Below, piece by piece: positions 14,747 to 18,475 of a stretch of DNA of 18,475 bases. This stretch comes from Bacillota bacterium (lineage in GTDB: Bacteria > Bacillota > Clostridia > Clostridiales > Caloramatoraceae), in the NCBI GenBank assembly GCA_023389275.1, contig JAEWEN010000126.1, positions 1 to 18,475 on the forward strand, written 5' to 3'. Position numbers and translations under genes: made by a program. Position 1 is the first letter of the stretch; the number at the start of each line of letters is the position of its first letter. The notes under the pieces were generated by a model. The model was not told the DNA's origin. It did no database searches and saw only the letters and a list, made by a program, of their open reading frames with translations.

Positions 14747-14847
14747 GCTAGTCACATAACTAGCGATTTTAGTGGGGTTTACCACGTGGAGTGTGACTAA
14801 AATAGCCGATCGCTTGGGCAGAGATTGCTCGAGTTATCGGCTTTTTT
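14747..14847 (+). promoter_or_regulatory. ZTP riboswitch (pfl motif) with intrinsic terminator
   Basis: The aptamer matches the pfl-motif consensus I know in order. P1 is TAGTCACA (14749-14756) with TGTGACTA (14792-14799). Inside are an ACTAGCG stretch equivalent to ACTGGCG, hairpin P2 GTGG/CCAC (14772-14785), and GTGGAG equivalent to GGGGAG. After a short linker comes the signature CCGATCGCTTGGGCA (14806-14820), matching CCG..CGCCTGGGCA. The 3' part can form a terminator stem AGCCGAT (14804-14810) with ATCGGCT (14836-14842) running into T6. This class binds ZMP/ZTP and turns genes on when 10-formyl-folate is short. Here the terminator lies before the permease gene, so ligand binding should allow read-through. 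Assignment is by eye, without a covariance search. Confidence 0.85.
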
Positions 14848-14985
14848 AATACCTAAAATTATATAAAGGTGGTGATGAGTTTAAAATTTAAAGACCTTTA
14901 AATGGAGAGTGCTTTAACATAAGTAATTGTCCATTAATTATTATTAGAATATTCTGTGAATATTTCTAAAAGGAAAGGAGAGATA
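14848..14985 (+). other. Leader between riboswitch terminator and permease start, with tiny frames
   Basis: This 138-base stretch follows the riboswitch. A strong SD-like AAAGGTGGTGAT (14865-14876) overlaps ATG 14875, which opens an 8-codon frame (MSLKFKDL) to TAA 14899-14901. Next comes ATG 14902 with a 6-codon frame (MESALT). AAAGGT (14865-14870) can pair with ACCTTT (14894-14899), which would hide the SD. They could be leader peptides or the remnant of a lost gene start. No long frame is present, and nothing else is seen. Confidence 0.3.
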
Positions 14986-16050
14986 ATGATGAACTTTACA
15001 GATATACTTTCATCATTAGGTGTACTTTTTGATTCATTACCACAAGGACTTCTTGCACTTTTTTATGGATTTGAAGCAATACCAACAGCAATAGGTTTTG
15101 GTATTGCAGCAATAGGAGCAGCTATTTTTCAGATTCCAACACCTGTTTCATTTCAAGCAGAAACAACTGTACTTGCAGGTGGACTAGGAAAAAATGTGCG
15201 AGAAAGAGTTTCTATGATACTTTTTTCTGGTATTATTATGATTGTATTTGGACTAACAGGTACACTTGGAACAATAGTTGATTTTATAGGACCAGATGTT
15301 TTATATGGAATGCTTGCAGGGGTAGGAGTAATTTTAGTTAAAACTGCTCTTGAGATTTTTAGAAAGGAAATTTATTCTGGGGTAGTTTCTTTAGCTGTAG
15401 CATTAATAGTTTGGCTAACAACAAATAACTTAATTTATACATGTGTTATAAGTGTTATTGTTGCATCTATTGCTTATAAAATAGCAAATACCTATATTGT
15501 TAAAGACAAACCTGTTGAGGAGGAACATGAGTACAAAGGATTTAAATCTTTAAAGCTTATGAAACCTACTTTTAACAAAAATGTTTTAAGAGGTACACTT
15601 GCGGTTGTTATGCTTCAAATAGGAGGAAATATATCCTATGGAACAATAACATCAGGTATGGCAAATGTTACTCCAAATATAGACAAGCTTTCTATACTAG
15701 GAGGGGTATCAACTGCAGTTAGTGGAGTATTTGGAGGAGCACCGCTTTCAGCTATAATTTCAGCAACAGCAACAGCACCTCATCCAATTTCAGCAGGAAT
15801 ACTTTTAATGGCACTTGCAGCTATAATAATAGCATCTAAATTATTTATGAAATTTGGAAAACTTGTTCCTATAAGTGCAGTTGCAGGATTTTTATTTGTA
15901 CTAGGTACATTTGTAGTATTCCCAGGTAATGCACAAGTAGCTTTAAGTGGAAATTCAATGATAGGTGGAGTAACTGCTGTTATTACAGCTACAGTAGATC
16001 CATTTGTAGGAATGCTTGCTGGAATAGTTTTAAGACTTTTAGGAGTATAA
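14986..16050 (+). CDS. NCS2-like nucleobase permease under ZTP-riboswitch control
   Basis: I use ATG 14986 (354 residues). ATG 14989 directly after it is equally possible, and the upstream GTG 14956 is not, because AAAGGAG at 14974-14980 lies after it. The protein is almost wholly hydrophobic, with about ten to twelve membrane spans and one cytoplasmic loop near 175-205 (KDKPVEEEHEYKGFKSLKL). PTPVSFQAETTVLAGGLG near the N terminus and FGGAPLSAIISATATAPHPISAGILL near the middle fit the paired half-helix signatures of the NCS2/UraA-SulP fold, which carries uracil, xanthine, guanine or hypoxanthine. It is shorter than typical NCS2 members (about 430), so it may be a divergent subgroup. The substrate is unknown; the riboswitch suggests a purine or Z-base-like compound. 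The gene downstream is an amidohydrolase 41 bases away, probably in the same operon. Confidence 0.75.
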   Translation: MMNFTDILSSLGVLFDSLPQGLLALFYGFEAIPTAIGFGIAAIGAAIFQIPTPVSFQAETTVLAGGLGKNVRERVSMILFSGIIMIVFGLTGTLGTIVDFIGPDVLYGMLAGVGVILVKTALEIFRKEIYSGVVSLAVALIVWLTTNNLIYTCVISVIVASIAYKIANTYIVKDKPVEEEHEYKGFKSLKLMKPTFNKNVLRGTLAVVMLQIGGNISYGTITSGMANVTPNIDKLSILGGVSTAVSGVFGGAPLSAIISATATAPHPISAGILLMALAAIIIASKLFMKFGKLVPISAVAGFLFVLGTFVVFPGNAQVALSGNSMIGGVTAVITATVDPFVGMLAGIVLRLLGV

Positions 16051-16091
16051 CCTTTTAAGGTTTACATAAAAATTTTAGGGAGGAATTTAAT

Positions 16092-16682
16092 ATGTCAGTA
16101 AACAATTTACACAAAGTTAAAGTTGAGGATTGTGCATTTATAATAATTGATATGCAATCAGACTTTATAAGTGAAGGCGCGCCAATAGAATGTGTTGGAG
16201 GTAGAGATTTAATACCTAACATTTTAAAAATGAAAGAGTTTTGCTATGAAAAAAATATACCTGTAATTTATACAAAAGAAATTCATAGACCAAGTAAAGT
16301 AGATTTTGGAATGGAACTTGAAAGAGATGAACCAGAACACTGTATAGAAGGTTCAAAGGGAGTAGAAATAGTAGACGAGCTTGCTCCAACTGATAAGGAT
16401 TTTATAATATATAAAAGACGTTACAGCTCATTTTATTTAACAGATCTTGAAATACTTCTTAAAGGATTAAATAAAAAGGCTCTAATAATATCTGGAGCAG
16501 CAACAAATGTATGTGTTTACGCTACTGCTTTAGATGCACAGCAAAGAGATATGCATGCTATAGTACTTGAAGATTGTGTTGCAGGAACCGACCAAAGTTT
16601 GCACACAAGCTTCCTAAAAAACATAGATTATGTTTTAGGTGATGTAGTAACATCTCAAGACTTCATTAAACTATTTAAATAA
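16092..16682 (+). CDS. Isochorismatase-family cysteine hydrolase (probable amidohydrolase)
   Basis: At 196 residues this is a complete isochorismatase-fold hydrolase with the full catalytic triad: D20 (IIIDMQSDF), K108 (IIYKRRYSSF) and C141 (SGAATNVCVYATA). It lacks the DxHxxxH metal site of nicotinamidases. IHRPSKVDFG (64-73) and KRRYSSFYLTDLE are closer to the metal-free amidohydrolase group (carbamoyl, ureido or biuret-type hydrolases). Such enzymes release ammonia or carbamate from amides. ATG 16092 is preceded by AGGGAGG at 16077-16083. It follows the NCS2-like permease by 41 bases without a terminator, so it is likely under the same ZTP riboswitch. The predicted job is to hydrolyse a compound handled by that permease. 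Substrate is not known. Confidence 0.87.
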   Translation: MSVNNLHKVKVEDCAFIIIDMQSDFISEGAPIECVGGRDLIPNILKMKEFCYEKNIPVIYTKEIHRPSKVDFGMELERDEPEHCIEGSKGVEIVDELAPTDKDFIIYKRRYSSFYLTDLEILLKGLNKKALIISGAATNVCVYATALDAQQRDMHAIVLEDCVAGTDQSLHTSFLKNIDYVLGDVVTSQDFIKLFK

Positions 16683-16772
16683 AATATTATTAGAGCTTAT
16701 TTAGATTATATATAATAAAATAAGTTAAGTAAAATATATTTATTTAAAATTAAAAGCTACTAAATATAAAGT

Positions 16773-16800
16773 AAAAAAGGGGTAAATTACCCCTTTTTTT
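16773..16800. terminator. Bidirectional terminator between the amidohydrolase and EIIC genes
   Basis: GGGGT (16779-16783) pairs with ACCCC (16789-16793) around AAATT, flanked by A6 on the left and T7 on the right. It serves the plus-strand operon. As the complement, it also serves the minus-strand EIIC gene, whose stop codon begins inside the T-run. Confidence 0.88.
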
Positions 16801-17821
16801 AAGCTTTTTGTGTTTCTTCTGGTACAACAGGTTTGTATCCTATTTTTTTAAATACTGTAGTTCCTACATATCCAGCAATAGTTCCACCAACAGCTGCAAA
16901 GGCTAATGCCATAAGAACTTTGCTTGGATCGTTAAATGCAAATGGAACTAAAAGTCCTGGAATAGGTGATGCTGTTCCAGGTGAATTGTTTATAATTCCA
17001 AAGTATGCAGCTGCCATACCTGCAAATCCTCCTCCAAAAAAGTTTGAACAATATATTGGAAGTGGATTTCTAGTAACTAGCGGTGCTTGAGTTAGCGGCT
17101 CAAGCATAACCGCTACAGCGTTTGCATTGTTTCCAAGTTTTAATCTTTTGAATACCATACCATTTGTAAATGATCCTCCAAAGCAAGCTATTGCTCCAAT
17201 ACCCATTGCAAGACCTTGAAGGTTAAGCATAGCTGTTAGAGCCATAGAGCTTAATGGTGACGTACATATTATTTTTAATATTCCACCTAGTAAGAATCCC
17301 ATTATCATCGGAGATTGCAGTGATGCAATAGAAATTGTATCACCAATATTAACAAGAGTTGAATTTACAACAGGATCTATAATGTAAGCTATTCCTCTTG
17401 ATAGTGGAGCAATAAGTATTGCACCACCAATTACGTCTATTCCTGTTGGGAAATACTTCTCAATTAAAGGTGATAAGAACCCTACAATATATCCTGCAAC
17501 AAATCCTGGAAGTATTCCATAACCTGAAAGTGCAAGACCTGCAACAACTGCAAATATAGGGTTTGCTCCCATTGCTATAGGAACTAGAATTGCAGAGGCA
17601 ACTCCTCCCATAGAACCTGCAGAGGTTCCAACATCTTTTAAAAATTGTATGCCTAAAAAATCACCTGTAATGTATGAGTGTATAGCCTCAACTAAAAAGC
17701 TAGCAACTGCTGCATTAGCAAGTCCTGACATAGCCTGTGAGCCTTTAGGGGCTTTCATACTGAAAAGTGAGAATAAGGCTAAAACAAAAAGAAGAAGTAA
17801 AATACCTTTGATCATTTCCAT
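16799..17821 (-). CDS. Orphan PTS EIIC-type membrane protein (PTS_EIIC_2 family)
   Basis: From ATG 17821 it has 340 residues. I prefer this start because AAAGGAGTGATC upstream is a near-perfect ribosome site, which makes the in-frame GTG at 17830 part of that site. About nine to ten membrane spans are visible. Family features include SMKAPKGSQAMSGLANAAVASFLVEA near 21-46, long GlyAla-rich helices such as MGGVASAILVPIAMGANPIF, and a conserved re-entrant part around EPLTQAPLVTRNPLPIYCSNFFGGGFAG near 240-267. It matches the pattern of the stand-alone EIIC-like family PF13303. No EIIA, EIIB or sugar-enzyme gene lies beside it, so its substrate and phosphoryl partner are unknown. It could be a non-PTS transporter or sensor. 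Promoter TTGAAT-17-TAAAAT lies at 17891-17919 on the minus strand. Confidence 0.82.
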   Translation of the reverse strand: MEMIKGILLLLFVLALFSLFSMKAPKGSQAMSGLANAAVASFLVEAIHSYITGDFLGIQFLKDVGTSAGSMGGVASAILVPIAMGANPIFAVVAGLALSGYGILPGFVAGYIVGFLSPLIEKYFPTGIDVIGGAILIAPLSRGIAYIIDPVVNSTLVNIGDTISIASLQSPMIMGFLLGGILKIICTSPLSSMALTAMLNLQGLAMGIGAIACFGGSFTNGMVFKRLKLGNNANAVAVMLEPLTQAPLVTRNPLPIYCSNFFGGGFAGMAAAYFGIINNSPGTASPIPGLLVPFAFNDPSKVLMALAFAAVGGTIAGYVGTTVFKKIGYKPVVPEETQKA

Positions 17822-17890
17822 AAAGATCACTCCTTTAGATAAGTTTTGGTGATAAATAAAAACAATAGTAATCTTCTTTGGTATTATATA

Positions 17891-17919
17891 ATTTTACCCT
17901 ATAATTTCCAATAATTCAA
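17891..17919 (-). promoter_or_regulatory. Promoter of the EIIC-type gene
   Basis: On the minus strand TTGAAT (17919-17914) and TAAAAT (17896-17891) are separated by 17 bases. They lie 70 bases upstream of the start codon. Confidence 0.55.
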
Positions 17920-17937
17920 ATATTTGTGAAAAATTAA

Positions 17938-17967
17938 AAGATTACTGTTATATATAGCAGTAATCTT
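17938..17967 (-). terminator. Terminator of the small zinc-ribbon gene
   Basis: On the minus strand AAGATTACTG (17967-17958) pairs perfectly with CAGTAATCTT (17947-17938), followed by TTAATTTTT. It begins seven bases after the stop codon of the gene at 17974-18222. Confidence 0.8.
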
Positions 17968-17973
17968 GAGAAT

Positions 17974-18222
17974 TTATTTAATAATCTTATTACAATATAG
18001 GCATTTTATTTCTTTTTTTAATTTGACTCTAGAATTAATATGCTTTTTACAATGTGGACATCTATGAAAATTAAAATCTATAAATACCCCAAGTGAAATA
18101 AATATAGCTGTAGGAATTATAAATATAATATCGTATCTTTTACACATAACAGCAAATGCTGCTGCTATTAAGTAGCAAATAAATGATATTCTTCTTATGT
18201 TTTTAAACTTTTTAATACTCAT
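17974..18222 (-). CDS. Small membrane protein with zinc ribbon, 82 aa
   Basis: ATG 18222 is preceded on the minus strand by AAGGAG. Two hydrophobic helices (about 12-27 and 31-50) are followed by a C-terminal cytoplasmic zinc ribbon with CPHC (55-58) and CLYC (74-77). A basic N terminus (MSIKKFKNIRR) suggests it lies inside the cell. The layout is like the 103-residue protein at 12636-12947, but the two are not close in sequence. No partner gene is adjacent. It has its own terminator at 17938-17967 and is probably monocistronic. Function is unknown; such small proteins are often accessory membrane factors. Confidence 0.72.
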   Translation of the reverse strand: MSIKKFKNIRRISFICYLIAAAFAVMCKRYDIIFIIPTAIFISLGVFIDFNFHRCPHCKKHINSRVKLKKEIKCLYCNKIIK

Positions 18223-18314
18223 GATTTCTCCTTATCTTATGTTTTACAATTATTTTGCCTTATAATATATAAATTATTAAATCATAAAATTAATTTAAAA
18301 ACAAAGGGCCTAAA

Positions 18315-18343
18315 TTGCTTTGCATCTATAATTGTGATAAAAT
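18315..18343 (+). promoter_or_regulatory. Promoter of the cobalamin-riboswitch transcript
   Basis: TTGCTT (18315-18320) and TAAAAT (18338-18343) are separated by 17 bases, just upstream of the cobalamin riboswitch. It is divergent from the small zinc-ribbon gene. Confidence 0.6.
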
Positions 18344-18365
18344 TTTTAAGATATGGAAAATATCA

Positions 18366-18475
18366 TAAAGGTTTTTAAAAAAGTAAATAGTAAAATGCAA
18401 ATGTAAGCTAAAGCTTAATTAGGAAGCAGGTTAGAATCCTGCACTGTCTCGCAACTGTATTAGAGGAGTGCAAAT
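18366..18475 (+). promoter_or_regulatory. Cobalamin (B12) riboswitch, cut by the window end
   Basis: The core GGAAGCAGG...AATCCTGC (18422-18442) with hairpin GCAGG/CCTGC is followed by CACTGTCTCGCAACTGTA (18442-18459). This matches the conserved GGGAA...GGTG..AATCC.GC.CTG.CCCGC.ACTGT pattern of the adenosylcobalamin riboswitch. The 5' boundary near AAAGG (18367-18371) is approximate. The expression platform and controlled gene lie beyond the window. Typical targets are B12 transport or synthesis genes or B12-independent isozymes. Confidence 0.88.

Noticed and set aside
14747..14764. GCTAGT-CACATA-ACTAGC hairpin as an independent element
   Set aside because: It overlaps the 5' strand of the riboswitch P1. 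It is best read as an alternative fold of the ZTP aptamer.
16176..16183. All-GC 8-bp palindrome GGCGCGCC in an AT-rich gene
   Set aside because: It fits the reading frame (Glu-Gly-Ala-Pro) inside a normal hydrolase gene, and there are no other cloning or insertion signs nearby. Chance is sufficient.
16092..16682. Nicotinamidase (PncA)
   Set aside because: The catalytic triad is shared by the whole fold, but the metal-binding DxHxxxH motif of nicotinamidases is missing.

Overview
The window is AT-rich chromosomal DNA from a Clostridium-like Firmicute. The evidence is the codon bias, the strong AAGGAGGTGAT-type ribosome binding sites, several GTG/TTG starts, intrinsic terminators after most units, and the gene families present. 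I see no insertion sequence, prophage gene, CRISPR array or plasmid function. Housekeeping genes (dnaB, purA, a four-tRNA cluster) alternate with transport, signalling and regulatory genes.

Layout. Positions 1-475: a 49-residue membrane peptide gene and a convergent, overlapping 110-residue hypothetical gene. 599-3658: a three-gene FecB/C/D-type metal-chelate ABC importer (permease, ATPase, lipoprotein) with its own promoter and a closing stem-loop. 3751-5989: a membrane GGDEF protein, then dnaB, ending at a bidirectional terminator shared with the opposite-strand gene. 5990-7593 (minus strand): a DUF6774-like small protein followed by a cytoplasmic chemoreceptor with a C-terminal zinc-binding (CZB) domain. 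7726-9355: an ECF-like sigma factor overlapping its membrane-anchored DUF4179-type partner. 9427-10754: purA and its terminator. 10757-11226: 470 bases with no gene but with long paired structures, a candidate small RNA or miniature element. 11227-12531: a PucR-family regulator. 12636-12947: a small membrane zinc-ribbon protein (minus strand). 13066-13490: strong promoter, tRNA-Glu, -Val, -Asp, -Thr, terminator. 13607-14632: a threonine aldolase. 14668-16682: promoter, a ZTP (pfl-motif) riboswitch ending in an intrinsic terminator, an NCS2-like nucleobase permease and an isochorismatase-fold amidohydrolase. 16799-17821 (minus): an orphan PTS EIIC-type membrane protein. 17974-18222 (minus): a second small membrane zinc-ribbon protein. 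18315-18475: a promoter and a cobalamin riboswitch cut by the window end.

How the parts may work together. The most interesting unit is 14668-16682. A riboswitch class that senses ZMP/ZTP, the AICAR nucleotides that build up when 10-formyl-tetrahydrofolate is short, stands before a nucleobase-type permease and a cysteine amidohydrolase. This suggests a two-gene salvage or disposal pathway for a purine-related amide, possibly the Z base (AICA) itself. Threonine aldolase just upstream makes glycine, a one-carbon and purine precursor, and purA and a PucR-type regulator lie nearby. These links are inferred from position and family; they are not shown by the sequence.
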